Below are positions 25,382 through 33,780 of a stretch of 64,000 nucleotides of DNA, piece by piece. Each line of letters opens with the position of its first letter. Positions within the stretch are counted from its first letter, which is position 1. The notes under the pieces are model-generated. The model saw nothing but the letters and a program-made list of their open reading frames with translations. It was not told where the DNA came from and did not search any database. Where the stretch lies: assembly GCA_046733355.1 (NCBI GenBank), contig JBKPOZ010000022.1:43091-107090 (forward strand), in the 5' to 3' direction. This stretch comes from VAZQ01 sp046733355 (GTDB taxonomy: Bacteria > Pseudomonadota > Alphaproteobacteria > Rhizobiales > Xanthobacteraceae). Made by a program: the position numbers and the translations under genes.

Positions 25382-25447
25382 TGGCATTCAGGCAGCAGCC
25401 ATAAGGAGGCACGCAAATCCTGCTCAATCTCTTATGAGGTCAGTCCT

Positions 25448-25606
25448 ATGCGAGTAGTGTTCCTTGGCGGCTTGATCGTGGGAACGTCGGCGCTCGCCGA
25501 AGAAGATAAGTTTAGCCCGGACTCGATCGGCGGCGCGATCGATGCAAAGACTAAAAACGGCCCTAACCCTGGGCTTGGCCGACCGAAACATCCCGGTTGG
25601 CTCTAA
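25448..25606 (+). CDS. Small secreted protein, 52 residues, unknown function
   Basis: Too short for most gene callers. The N-terminus MRVVFLGGLIVGTSALA looks like a Sec signal peptide with an A-x-A type cleavage site, followed by an acidic mature start EEDKFSPDSIGG and a Gly/Pro-rich end (GPNPGLGRPKHPGWL). GAGG lies eight bases before the ATG. The mature peptide would be about 35 residues. I do not recognise the family. Support is the combination of signal peptide, ribosome site and sensible composition; it could still be chance. Confidence 0.5.
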   Translation: MRVVFLGGLIVGTSALAEEDKFSPDSIGGAIDAKTKNGPNPGLGRPKHPGWL

Positions 25607-26539
25607 AGGCGCGTTTTGCGGTGTTTCATTGCTTTAGATGGCCGGTCCGGGGCTCCGAAATGGCTAGGTGGTGCTGGCCCAGATTGAACGCGGTCGAGCG
25701 CAAGCACCGCAACAGCATGGCGCGTGCAGCTCGGTCGATCGGCGCATCCGAGTGAGGCGGGATGGTCGCGTTTGGATATGGCGCCTAGGCCGATAAGCTA
25801 GGCCTGCTGTTACGCAAACAGTTTGCCGATAACCAACACAGTGGAGAACGCCGGAAAACATATGCGCCGAGAAGGATGAATATCCGTTCATCGCAACATA
25901 AGGCAACAGAGTGTATCAAAGGCCTCTGGCCAACGTGCGCAGAAAGTTGCCCGTTCCTCAGATTTGAATCATCAGCTGGCTTCCTAGAGGCATTCAGAGG
26001 TCTTCTATGGGAGCGCTTTCGACTGACAGGCGATTATCAGTTCATGCGTCGCGTCATGCGACAGTGTGCAAATTACAAATAATTTGAACAGTCGCTCTGT
26101 GACGCATTGGCCACTAACACTTTCTCTCATTTCCTGGTTTCAGGGTGATCAGCTCTTCCCGTCCATTTTCGCGGCTGAGGGCCTGGTGGCTGCGGCATTC
26201 CCCAGACCGGAGCTGCTCGTGGAGTAGTATCATGCTGTCGGAGGTTTGCATCCGACGCGCGAACGCTGTCGAGAGGCTGAAACCCCGTATGCTCCTCAGT
26301 CACCTGCCGGTGATATAAAAAGAGCCCCGGGCGCGGACAAGTGCATGGAGCACATCGCGGACCGCGGTTATGATCTCATAACATCTATGGTGCGACTGGA
26401 TTCGTTCAAAAGCACAGCGTCGAATATCTGCTGAAGCACAAGGGGATCTTCGAGGTACCTATCCAGGGGTGAACATTTCCAAATTTTCAATCAAAGGCAG
26501 GCCTCACCCACTCTGTGTTGTTTCAATTTCTGCCGGCGA
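25607..26539. other. Gene-poor stretch with possible coding scraps
   Basis: No convincing gene. A short plus-strand frame at about 26378-26472 reads GATGFVQKHSVEYLLKHKG and ends PIQG with a TGA, which looks protein-like but has no start. Plus-strand frames at 25876-26082 and 26246-26434 lack ribosome sites. The sequence CCCAGACCGGAGCTGCT at about 26201-26217 matches one at about 24188-24204, another dispersed repeat. Confidence 0.45.
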
Positions 26540-27169
26540 TCATCGTGCCGTTGCGGTAGCGACTACTGCCTGTGGATTGCCTAGCGAGACCCACACGTTG
26601 GGGTTGGAGCGCGATTGACGTTTGATAAAGTGGTATCCTGTGTTCCACCAGAGCAGGATACGATCGTTCTGATTGTCGAGGATATAGTCACCCTTATCGG
26701 TAGTCACGGTCAGCACAGCATGACCTTCTCCTTTTTTATCGCGTACTATGGTGATGAGCAGCGACTCCCGCGGCCAGCCTAATTGGATCAGCAGCCGCCG
26801 CTTGAGTAGCACGTAATCTTCACAGTCTCCGTAGCCGTCATAGGGATAGGACCAGCGTTCCGCCACTCCCCAATGTTCAAAATCGGTCAGCGGTTTGATT
26901 GTCGCGTTGACTAGCATGTTGACACGGACCAAGTCGCTCCAGTGCCTCGGCGTAATAACAAACTCGCGCACTGTCACAAATATGCCGGCACACTCGTCCG
27001 GTTCGCGCGTACAAAAATCAATCCACCCAATCGGCGGTGCCGTCAGGTTCGTGACTGGAAGATGACTGAGTTGTTTGGGTTCGGCAGTGGCGGGAAAGGC
27101 ACCCGCGGAGCATACCGTGAGTGCCGCAATCAATCCTGCGCCCAATCTGGCGCTAAAGACATTGAACAT
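26540..27169 (-). CDS. Bacterial transglutaminase-like cysteine proteinase (BTLCP family)
   Basis: Exported papain-fold protein. The start ATG 27169 gives a signal peptide with hydrophobic GAGLIAALTVCSAGAF and cleavage near ATAEP. The catalytic triad of the family is visible: Cys in GYGDCEDYVLLKR, His in GEGHAVLTV, Asp in DYILDNQ. At 209 residues the length is typical. The best-known relative, LapG, cleaves large adhesins under cyclic-di-GMP control, but that needs a LapD partner and an RTX adhesin, neither of which is here. Alphaproteobacteria have many stand-alone BTLCP proteins of unknown substrate. It is apparently intact although surrounded by decayed genes. Confidence 0.88.
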   Translation of the reverse strand: MFNVFSARLGAGLIAALTVCSAGAFPATAEPKQLSHLPVTNLTAPPIGWIDFCTREPDECAGIFVTVREFVITPRHWSDLVRVNMLVNATIKPLTDFEHWGVAERWSYPYDGYGDCEDYVLLKRRLLIQLGWPRESLLITIVRDKKGEGHAVLTVTTDKGDYILDNQNDRILLWWNTGYHFIKRQSRSNPNVWVSLGNPQAVVATATAR

Positions 27170-27530
27170 CACAGTTAGGCCCCCCCAAGCGCGACTGCGC
27201 TGCACGAACGCGCCGCCCAGTGATAAGGTTTCTCACTTTCCGCCGGGGCGCGCCAGCTCATAGTTAAAAAAGGGTAAATAAGATTGCTGCAATAAAACTG
27301 TCTGGTACCAGAGCGTTGCAAAGCGTATCGGCGCACAAAGCGAGCGGGCGTGCGAGTGCAGTGTGTGCCTTCAACGCGGCACAACTGTTAACGTTAACAA
27401 AAGGTATATGCCCAACTTCTGTCAGTTTGAGTATTTGTGGTCAGACACCGCCGGGGGCAAACGCGTTCCTACAAGAAAGACGTTTGGTGACGCTTTTTGG
27501 TGGACTACTCACACTTGGGGGCAACAGATA
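27170..27530. other. Intergenic region between divergent genes
   Basis: 361 bases with short overlapping frames that show no protein-like pattern. It should hold the promoters of the BTLCP gene (minus) and the DUF5330-like gene (plus), but I see no clear -35/-10 pair. Confidence 0.4.
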
Positions 27531-27761
27531 ATGAAGCTCGTCCGAACGCTGTTTTGGATGGGGGTTGTCGTATGTAATTTGCCGAGCACTCCCAAAACCG
27601 CTCCGTCTGCCGCATCTCATGATGGTCAACAACTAGTAGCTAAACCAGCTAGTTCGCGTGACGCCGGGTACTCCTCTCAGGATACCCTGACACCACGGGA
27701 CCGTGGGTTGCCGTGGCACGGATGGGCACGTAGTCCCCCTGCATCGAAGCGACCATCGTGA
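27531..27761 (+). CDS. DUF5330-like small exported protein, possibly shortened
   Basis: A 76-residue protein with a hydrophobic N-terminus (MKLVRTLFWMGVVVCNLP) and the C-terminal signature SSQDTLTPRDRGLPWHG, which resembles the SQDTLTPxDxxxPWRG end of DUF5330-type proteins of Rhizobiales. Family members are usually above 100 residues, with a Cys-containing central part that is missing here, so an internal deletion is likely. Ribosome site weak (GGGGGC). Its stop codon overlaps the following frame by four bases. Confidence is limited because only the two ends match the remembered family. Confidence 0.5.
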   Translation: MKLVRTLFWMGVVVCNLPSTPKTAPSAASHDGQQLVAKPASSRDAGYSSQDTLTPRDRGLPWHGWARSPPASKRPS

Positions 27762-28281
27762 GTGCATCGGCGATTGCACCTCAGCTCACGGGGGGCAGGC
27801 CGCAGATTCTAGCGCTCTTGCTGATGCCAATTTTTGCCGGAGCTGATTTGACTCGTGGCCGTGGTGCCGGTTTCCGGTTCGAGCACGCAGGCCGGGCGGG
27901 CACCTCCACGCGCGAGGGTACGGGCAGCAGCATGGCCGTCAATCTCACCCCCATGAGATCCGTCGGGTGCACGTCGTTCTGAAAGGGCGGGGATTCTACA
28001 CGGGCGAGCCGGACGGGAAGCTTGGACCGATGACCATGAAAGGAATCACTGAGTTCCAGCAAAAGGAGGGACTGCAGGCCAGCGGCCAACTCGATGCGCA
28101 GACCGTTTCGGCGCTTGGCATTTCAGGCGGCCAGGGCGGTCAGGGCTCCTCCGCGAGCACAACCCCCTCCTCGGCCCTCTCATGGGTCATCCACTCCCCA
28201 GACCAACCGAAGCACGGGAGCGGGAGGCAGCGCTGTCCCAGCAGGACTCGTCGAGATAAGCGACTCAGGATTTTCTCCTGA
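27758..28281 (+). pseudogene. Exported peptidoglycan-binding protein (PG_binding_1), frameshifted
   Basis: Starts with a hydrophobic export segment (ILALLLMPIFAGADL) in one frame and continues, after NLTP, in another frame with EIRRVHVVLKGRGFYTGEPD and GKLGPMTMKGITEFQQK, a peptidoglycan-binding type 1 repeat. The change of frame falls at the short C-run near 27945-27951: one missing C restores NLTPHEIRRVH. Behind the domain the Gly/Gln/Ser-rich tail also changes frame near 28180, where the SSTPQTNRSTGAGGSAVPAG stretch is in a third frame. Two breaks argue for a decayed gene, although homopolymer errors are possible. A good terminator follows. Confidence 0.65.
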
Positions 28282-28290
28282 AAGTCGTTC

Positions 28291-28323
28291 GAAGCCCCGC
28301 ATCGCGCGGGGCTTCGTCTTTCC
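28291..28323 (+). terminator. Rho-independent terminator
   Basis: Perfect ten-base-pair stem GAAGCCCCGC / GCGGGGCTTC with a five-base loop, followed by GTCTTTCC. It fits the end of the plus-strand peptidoglycan-binding gene. Confidence 0.8.
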
Positions 28324-28672
28324 TCAAAGACCCCAATTCAACACACCTGAAGCTTGAGAGTAATCGCCTGCGCGACGTTTTAGCTGGGTCCTATGTCGGC
28401 CTCTGAGCGCCCTGCCGTGAGTCATCGCTCAACAGAACACCTGCACGATCGACAGTCGTTGAGCGCAGTACCTCTGCCGTGGCTTTCTCTCGCTTCGGCG
28501 CTTCGTCGCGCTCACGTGAGACAGCTCGGATCGTGTTTTGTGGTCGGCCGCGGATGGATTGCGTAGACCGGGTCCGCGACGCTTTCCGGTTAGGGTCTTG
28601 CGGCGTCATTGGGTTTTCCGGGCCTGCTCTGGAGCGCCGCCTCATTGCCTAGCCATCGCTCGACAGAGCGCA
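28324..28672. other. Intergenic stretch with a doubtful minus-strand remnant
   Basis: A minus-strand frame (28391-28645) contains AVSRERDEAPKREKATAEVL, which recalls the linker in front of GAF domains in alphaproteobacterial sensor kinases (REREEALEQQTATAEVL), but nothing else of such a kinase follows. I treat it as a possible scrap only. Confidence 0.3.
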
Positions 28673-29008
28673 TCATAGCGCGTCAGCAGGCGGAAATCCC
28701 CGATCACTCGCGCACCATCCGGCTTCCTTATTGGCTGGATGCTCTACCACGCGTATGTTTTCAATAAGATCAGCCAAGCATGCGAGTTCCCCATCCTCCC
28801 CAACTTCAAGCTCTGGAAATTGCTGTTCGATAAGAACCATCAGTTCAACAACGTCTAGCCAATCCAGGCCGAGGTCGTCGGCAAAGTTGGAGGTCAGTGT
28901 GATATGCTCGACAGGAACTCCCCAGCGTTTCGACATCAACGGTTTTATGTTAATAAGCAGCTCTTGTTTATTCAAGGATGTTGGCAGCGCAGCTATCAGT
29001 TCGCTCAT
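28673..29008 (-). CDS. Acyl carrier protein-like protein lacking the phosphopantetheine serine
   Basis: Four-helix ACP-like protein of 111 residues. Helix II, which in ACPs begins with the Asp-Ser-Leu attachment motif, reads DDLGLDWLDVVELMVLIEQQ: the serine is replaced by Trp, while the rest (DLGLD, LDVVELMVLIEQQF) matches ACP closely. Phosphopantetheinylation is therefore not expected at the normal place, so a role as acyl carrier is unlikely unless another residue is used. The C-terminal 25 residues (EHPANKEAGWCASDRG) go beyond the domain and contain a Cys. ATG 29008 has GGAGG nine bases upstream. It overlaps the upstream gene by 41 bases and should be co-translated with it. Confidence 0.82.
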   Translation of the reverse strand: MSELIAALPTSLNKQELLINIKPLMSKRWGVPVEHITLTSNFADDLGLDWLDVVELMVLIEQQFPELEVGEDGELACLADLIENIRVVEHPANKEAGWCASDRGFPPADAL

Positions 29009-29765
29009 CGTGGCCCCCTCCGCAGTAATTAAGTCTGTCTGCAAGTTTTCTGTCGACTCTCGCGGCTGCATCCGCGATCGCAATCAGTCGAATCTGCATT
29101 TCAGCTGGATCGGCCTGTGCATAAATTCGACGAATTGCCTCGAATTCCTCCGCGTAGAGGTGCCGGTCAGCGCGGCATGCAAACTCAAACCAAATACTTT
29201 CGGCACAAGCAACATTATCCCGTAGAACAGCATCCTTTAGATGTTTGAGAAGCCCGGGGGTAGGCGTTCGGTCAAGAAGCGCGAAGAACCGCGTCCGCAA
29301 CGCCGCGTCTGCTGCCATCTCTGCAGCAAAACGGGCACGCTGAGGACGTAACTGGAGCCCGATGCTCTGTTCGAGTAATTTCATGGCAGCGCTGCTGCGC
29401 TCATGCATGTTCTTTCGCACATCACGCGTCATTAGAGCGGTTCTGTCGCGAATGGCCCGTATTGCCTTGTGTAATGCTTCAGGAGAGAGATACCGGTGTA
29501 GGAGAGCTGTGAGGTCACTCTCTGCTTTACGCAGTGCAGCATCAATGCGGCCTTCGTCCGCCTTTTGCTCGCTTTCGAGTTGAACCAGTCTCTTGACCAG
29601 ACTCGAAACGTCTATCGCGCGTGCGGCCTTCCGTGATCCGGCTTTGCGTGAACTGATCTCCTGTTGTAGGTCCAAACCGGAAGGGTCGCTTACGCCAACC
29701 CGCAACCCCGTTTGGAGATGATCACCACTCAATAACACTGGCACGCTCCCGTGTCGCTGGCGCAC
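28968..29765 (-). CDS. Helical protein of unknown function, in operon with the ACP-like gene
   Basis: Up to 265 residues, mostly helical and charged, no signal peptide or membrane helix. Segments such as RLVQLESEQKADEGRIDAAL and AESDLTALLHRYL suggest coiled coils. I see no catalytic motif and do not recognise the family. The start is uncertain: GTG 29765 opens the frame, but no ribosome site is evident and the first 30 residues look non-conserved. Its 3' end overlaps the ACP-like gene by 41 bases in a different frame. The pairing suggests that the two products work together. Confidence 0.6.
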   Translation of the reverse strand: MRQRHGSVPVLLSGDHLQTGLRVGVSDPSGLDLQQEISSRKAGSRKAARAIDVSSLVKRLVQLESEQKADEGRIDAALRKAESDLTALLHRYLSPEALHKAIRAIRDRTALMTRDVRKNMHERSSAAMKLLEQSIGLQLRPQRARFAAEMAADAALRTRFFALLDRTPTPGLLKHLKDAVLRDNVACAESIWFEFACRADRHLYAEEFEAIRRIYAQADPAEMQIRLIAIADAAARVDRKLADRLNYCGGGHDERTDSCAANILE

Positions 29766-30089
29766 ACCAGATCACCGGATTCCGGTTCGAAGTGGGGCGA
29801 AGTTCAAAAAAGAGAAAGGTGTTGCGGAAATCTCACAGGTGCATGGCCTCTGGGTAGTCCTTGCAATTCAGTCGCGCACGGGGCTGTTCCAATTTCGTTC
29901 CTTTTGGGAATGAAGCCGGGCCGTGGAATTTTTCCTGGACTTGGCAGAGGGTGCGCAAGAAATGCGCAGTGCGTCTTCCGCTTCAGCGTCGCAACGAGTT
30001 GCCGTCTGGGACGCATCGGAAACCCAAAAACCCCAGCGCGGCGGCCCTGACTTGATGTTTGTCAATCCGCTATGCTGCCCCTCCCATGT
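29766..30089. other. Intergenic stretch downstream of the transposase stub
   Basis: No supported gene. Frames on both strands overlap each other over the whole stretch. The minus-strand frame that continues from the IS110-like stub has no similarity to the rest of such transposases, so the element was cut here. Confidence 0.4.
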
Positions 30090-30227
30090 CGGCACTTTCT
30101 GGAAAAACGTGAGCATATACCGGCGCTTCAACTGACGGCGGATCCGCACCTAGCCGGCAGCATCAACGCCATGCACCTGAAATACGGATTTTGCGATGTC
30201 GTAATCAATCGTCGTAACCGCTTGCAT
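30090..30227 (-). mobile_element. IS110/IS1111-type transposase, N-terminal stub with internal stop
   Basis: Starts with ATG 30227 after a good GGAGGA site. The frame reads MQAVTTIDYDIAKSVFQVHG, then VDAAG, a TAG stop at 30150-30152, and in the same frame VRIRRQLKRRYMLTFFQKVP. This is the RuvC-like N-terminus of IS110-family transposases (usual form TTIGLDIAKxVFQVHGVDxxG...RRQLxRxxxLxFFxxLPP). Similarity ends after about 46 codons; the DEDD core and the C-terminal Ser domain are gone. The usual glycine-leucine of IGLDIAK is changed to DYD. Clearly a dead remnant. Confidence 0.82.
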
Positions 30228-30270
30228 GGATAGCTCCTCCGAACCGTGGGAGCTCCAGCAGCTGCTAAAT

Positions 30271-30294
30271 CCACGGGCACTCGCGTGCCCGTGG
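30271..30294. repeat. Perfect ten-base-pair hairpin upstream of the transposase stub
   Basis: Arms CCACGGGCAC and GTGCCCGTGG with loop TCGC. It lies 44 bases upstream of the stub's start codon, where IS110-type elements have their non-coding end that in recent work encodes the bridge RNA. It may be the remaining left end of the element. Confidence 0.6.
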
Positions 30295-30478
30295 ACGAAC
30301 CGTCCGCAGCATCGAAAGCTGCCGTGAGCAGATGCAGCATCGAGTATGCCTATGTCGAAGTTCGACTTATTCGATCACCTCGCGCGCGGTAGCCTGGATG
30401 GAAGAGCTGCCCCGGGTGAGTCGAGCAGCTGAGTTCAGGCCGCTCAAATTCTATTTAAGGCCGGTTACTCGTCTGAAT

Positions 30479-31633
30479 CTATGCTCCAAAGACGAACCGA
30501 GCCCCGACCGCAGAATGGATCACTTTGTCGGGCAATTCGGCCCGTACGAGATCGTAAAACCTTTCCCCTGCACAATGACCCGGTATCAAATAATCAGGAT
30601 TGATTTCCTGGAAAGCTGCGATGACCTGCCGAATGTACTCGTCTGTCAATGGCGGCACGATGTGGAAACCGCCGATGATCGCATGAATCTTCTGGATGCC
30701 GGAAGCCGCTTGTGCCTGCCTGATTGTATTGATGACACCACGGTGACTGCAGGATGTGAGCACGACAAGTCCCTTGCCTCTGACGACGAAGTTAGTTCCG
30801 ATTTCATGCTCAAAATCATCGGGAACGAAACTACCGGTATTTTTTGCCGCCGAAACCTGCTCCGGGAAACATCCGAAACCGCCGACAATTCCGACCTTCT
30901 CCCGGCTCGGCCGGAGCGGCCTCTCGAAACCGGTCTGCGCGATTTTCCCAGTGGTAAATGCATGATCAGCAACGAGGGCCGGCCCTTCGGCCATCATTAG
31001 CGTGAGATTCGCGTCTATGATCGCCTTGCGGTCGAGCGCGCCATACTGGCCTGCATCGGTTTCGCGCATGCAAAAACAGTCCTCTCCACCAACGAACAAA
31101 GGCAAACCATTCTTGAGCTTACCCTTATTCGCTGACAGAAACCCGACCAGCCCGCCGAAATGATCGTAGTGCCCGTGGCTCAGCACCAGTGCATCGAAGC
31201 TGGCAGGATCGATATTGAGGACCGACAAATTGTTGAGTAACGTTTGCGATTGATAACCAAAGTCGATTAGGATATTGCGCACTTCACTGCCATGTCTGGA
31301 CTCTGCATGCATCGAGAGCCCCCACTCCGCCATCAGTTCAGCTCTCGGAGGGGCGTCTTTGCTCAAATAGCCGCCGGGTTTTCGTTCAATAATCAGTCCA
31401 TCCCGCTTCTCGGTCGGGATGAATTTGATGATCTGATTATCCGTTACAATTCGTACCGCAAGGCTATCGACCTCCGGTGGTTTTGAAGTTAACGTTTGTG
31501 CCTGTGCAGTTCGTGAACTAGCGGCCAAGGTGCCGACCAGCGCGGTCACGAAGCCTGCCCCACCGGCGCACAGCAAGCTCCGTCTTGAGATCGATGAGGC
31601 AATCGAATTGCAAGTGCACATCCCGAATAGCAT
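30479..31633 (-). CDS. Tat-exported metallo-beta-lactamase-fold hydrolase
   Basis: N-terminus contains SISRRSLLCAGGAGFVTALVG, a twin-arginine signal with Ala-rich cleavage region before QTLTSKP. The metal motif LSHGHYDHFGG (HxHxDH), a later His in LTSCSHRGV and the final GGFHI give the full set of MBL ligands. The overall pattern is that of the MBL group annotated as 7,8-dihydropterin-6-methyl-4-(beta-D-ribofuranosyl)-aminobenzene-5'-phosphate synthase-like, as in methanogens, but those are cytosolic. A periplasmic hydrolase or detoxifying enzyme is more likely here. ATG 31633 with GGGAG upstream is preferred over TTG 31648. It is divergent from the acetamidase-like gene at 32024. Confidence 0.85.
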   Translation of the reverse strand: MLFGMCTCNSIASSISRRSLLCAGGAGFVTALVGTLAASSRTAQAQTLTSKPPEVDSLAVRIVTDNQIIKFIPTEKRDGLIIERKPGGYLSKDAPPRAELMAEWGLSMHAESRHGSEVRNILIDFGYQSQTLLNNLSVLNIDPASFDALVLSHGHYDHFGGLVGFLSANKGKLKNGLPLFVGGEDCFCMRETDAGQYGALDRKAIIDANLTLMMAEGPALVADHAFTTGKIAQTGFERPLRPSREKVGIVGGFGCFPEQVSAAKNTGSFVPDDFEHEIGTNFVVRGKGLVVLTSCSHRGVINTIRQAQAASGIQKIHAIIGGFHIVPPLTDEYIRQVIAAFQEINPDYLIPGHCAGERFYDLVRAELPDKVIHSAVGARFVFGA

Positions 31634-32023
31634 GGCGCAATCTCCCAATTCGGTAGAACGCGATTCTAGGGGTCCGGTCTGGCAGGTTGGAAGAGGACGG
31701 GTTGACGCACAGCCTAGCTAGTAGAAAATTGCGCAATGTTCCCGAGCTGAGTCATCAACGACGTTATCAGCGCGCTCGCGTTAGGTCCGCTTCAGCATGG
31801 ATCACTCGACATCGCTGCTGCGCGGTGCACAAAATCCGGCGGCAATATGGGATGGCGTAGTTGCCAAACCATGCGCGTAGCTACGACTAGCGAATTGACA
31901 AGTGAAAACCCGTTCACCGAGCTAGCATAAGTGGGTGGCAGCCTGATCCGGCCAAAGCTACCATGATGGAATGGCACTGACGGGCCGCACCCGCCGACTA
32001 TACTCTCGCGTAAGGAGGACCGC
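31634..32023. other. Divergent intergenic region
   Basis: About 390 bases between the MBL-fold gene (minus) and the acetamidase-like gene (plus); it must contain both promoters. AAGGAGGACCGC directly before ATG 32024 is a strong ribosome site. No other gene is supported; the short frames overlap on both strands. Confidence 0.5.
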
Positions 32024-33343
32024 ATGGCGAAAGCGCGAACCGTTTTCGTTACCGTGATCACTGCTGCTACAGTGGGTGCGATCGCGATCATTGCCGCTGT
32101 TGCACAGCAGGCTCTGTCGGGCGCGCAAAAGCTCATGTTGCTCCAAGCCTCCCGCCTACCGGGAAAGGTTCATATCCTACCGGCGACTTTGGAAACAACT
32201 CAGTGGGGCTGGTTTGATAACGCCGAATTGCCCCGGTTGACCGTCGATTCCGGGGACACAGTTGTATTTGAAACGATGTCGCATTCGCATGGACAATTGT
32301 GGCCGGGCCGCACGATCGATGAGCTAAAAAAGCTGCGCACTGACTGGCCCGGACGTGGCCCGATGACGATTACAGGGCCAGTGTTCGTCAACGGCGCTGA
32401 ACCGGGTGATGTTTTGCAGATTAAGATCAACAAGATTGTTGCACGGCCATGGGGCGCGAATTTCAACGTGCCTGGTTTATTCGGGCAGTTTCCAAACGAA
32501 TTTCCCGATGGCCAAGTAAAATATTTCTACCTCGATTGGGAACGCAAGGTGGCCGAGTTCGGCCCTGGTATTGAAATCCCGCTGCGACCATTTCCAGGTA
32601 CTCTAGGCGTCGCGCGAGCGCAGCCGGGGCGCTACAACGCCGTCCCGCCCGGCCCGTTTGCCGGAAACCTAGATAACCGCGAACTCGTGGAAGGTACCAC
32701 TCTGCACGTGCCGGTGTTCGTGCGTGGCGCATTGCTGTGGACTGGGGACTCGCACGCTGCCCAAGGCAACGGCGAGGTGAATCTCACCGCTATCGAAACG
32801 GCATTTCAAGAAATCAACGTAACCATCAATGTCGACAAGACGCGCAAGCTCGAATACCCTCGGATTGAAACGGAAAACGACTGGATCACAATGGGTTTCG
32901 ATGAAGACCTCGGAAAAGCCCTCGATGCGGCAAAAAGCGAGACGGCGAAGCTCATCGCCGAGCAGCACAACGTTGCTGCCGAGCAGGCCGCTAGCTCTGT
33001 GCCGACCCGTGGCGATTGCCGCGTCACTCAAGTAGTGGACATCAAGAAGGGCGTGCACTGTATCGTTGCTAAGGACCCGGCAAGTACGCGGCCGATTCCG
33101 CCGCGTCCAGTTGCGCAAACCGCGGAGTACCTGGTGACTACTGCGCGCGGTAGCGATCTCAACAAGGCCATGGATGAAGCCTCTTGGGCTATGATCGAGT
33201 TACTGCAAAAAGCAAAGGGTCTGCCGCGGCTTGATGCCTACTCGCTCGCGAGCCTCACCATGGATTGCCGGATCGGCGAAATGACTGCTCCGGAAAAAAG
33301 CGTGCACTGCGTGGTGCCGAAGAACCTGTGGGTACAACGCTGA
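32024..33343 (+). CDS. Exported or membrane-anchored acetamidase/formamidase family protein
   Basis: 439 residues. The N-terminus has a hydrophobic helix (VFVTVITAATVGAIAIIAAV), so the protein is exported or anchored, unlike the well-known cytosolic acetamidases and formamidases. Family motifs: GWFDNAELPRLTVDSGDTV, GPVFVNGAEPGDVLQIKI, GDSHAAQGNGEVNLTAIE and, near the C-terminus, DAYSLASLTMDCRIGEM. After about residue 300 there is a stretch, DCRVTQVVDIKKGVHCIVAK, that repeats imperfectly near the end as DCRIGEMTAPEKSVHCVVPK. Such proteins hydrolyse short amides to ammonia. The neighbouring Tat-exported MBL hydrolase is divergent, so a joint periplasmic role is possible. Strong ribosome site upstream. 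Confidence 0.85.
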   Translation: MAKARTVFVTVITAATVGAIAIIAAVAQQALSGAQKLMLLQASRLPGKVHILPATLETTQWGWFDNAELPRLTVDSGDTVVFETMSHSHGQLWPGRTIDELKKLRTDWPGRGPMTITGPVFVNGAEPGDVLQIKINKIVARPWGANFNVPGLFGQFPNEFPDGQVKYFYLDWERKVAEFGPGIEIPLRPFPGTLGVARAQPGRYNAVPPGPFAGNLDNRELVEGTTLHVPVFVRGALLWTGDSHAAQGNGEVNLTAIETAFQEINVTINVDKTRKLEYPRIETENDWITMGFDEDLGKALDAAKSETAKLIAEQHNVAAEQAASSVPTRGDCRVTQVVDIKKGVHCIVAKDPASTRPIPPRPVAQTAEYLVTTARGSDLNKAMDEASWAMIELLQKAKGLPRLDAYSLASLTMDCRIGEMTAPEKSVHCVVPKNLWVQR

Positions 33344-33504
33344 CCTCATGTTTTGCCGGTGCGTGCGTCGGGCTAGAGACATCGACGGCCCGGAACACTG
33401 AGGCTCCGTCCGCTTCGGGTCTGGACGATCTCGCCCCTCACAAGCGAAGCGTTGCGATAGCAGTTCGCTGTAGGCTCCATAACAATTGCCTGTTCCCTTT
33501 CAAA

Positions 33505-33534
33505 AAATTCCCTGTTACGACGCGCAGGGAATTT
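33505..33534. repeat. Perfect inverted repeat
   Basis: Arms AAATTCCCTG and CAGGGAATTT with a ten-base loop, preceded by a related CCTGTTCCC. Similar TTCCCTGT-containing blocks are, from memory, dispersed in Bradyrhizobium-type genomes. It is not followed by a T-run. Confidence 0.6.
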
Positions 33535-33780
33535 GACCTTAACCCATTGAAGAGCCGACATGTTGTACCGCTGAATATTCACTCCAGCCCTTCGGTGTGG
33601 ACGCCCATTACTGGCCCCGAAGTCTCAGCCAGTTAACGTGTTGACGTCGCCGCTTACTTTTTTGGACGCCTCCCTTGCTTAGCGGCGCAGCGCCGGCCCT
33701 TCCGACGGGAAGCTTCGACAATCGCGCTCGGCATTAAGTCAGACCGCAGAAACTCAGTTAGCCGAGGCCACCGGGCGGAC

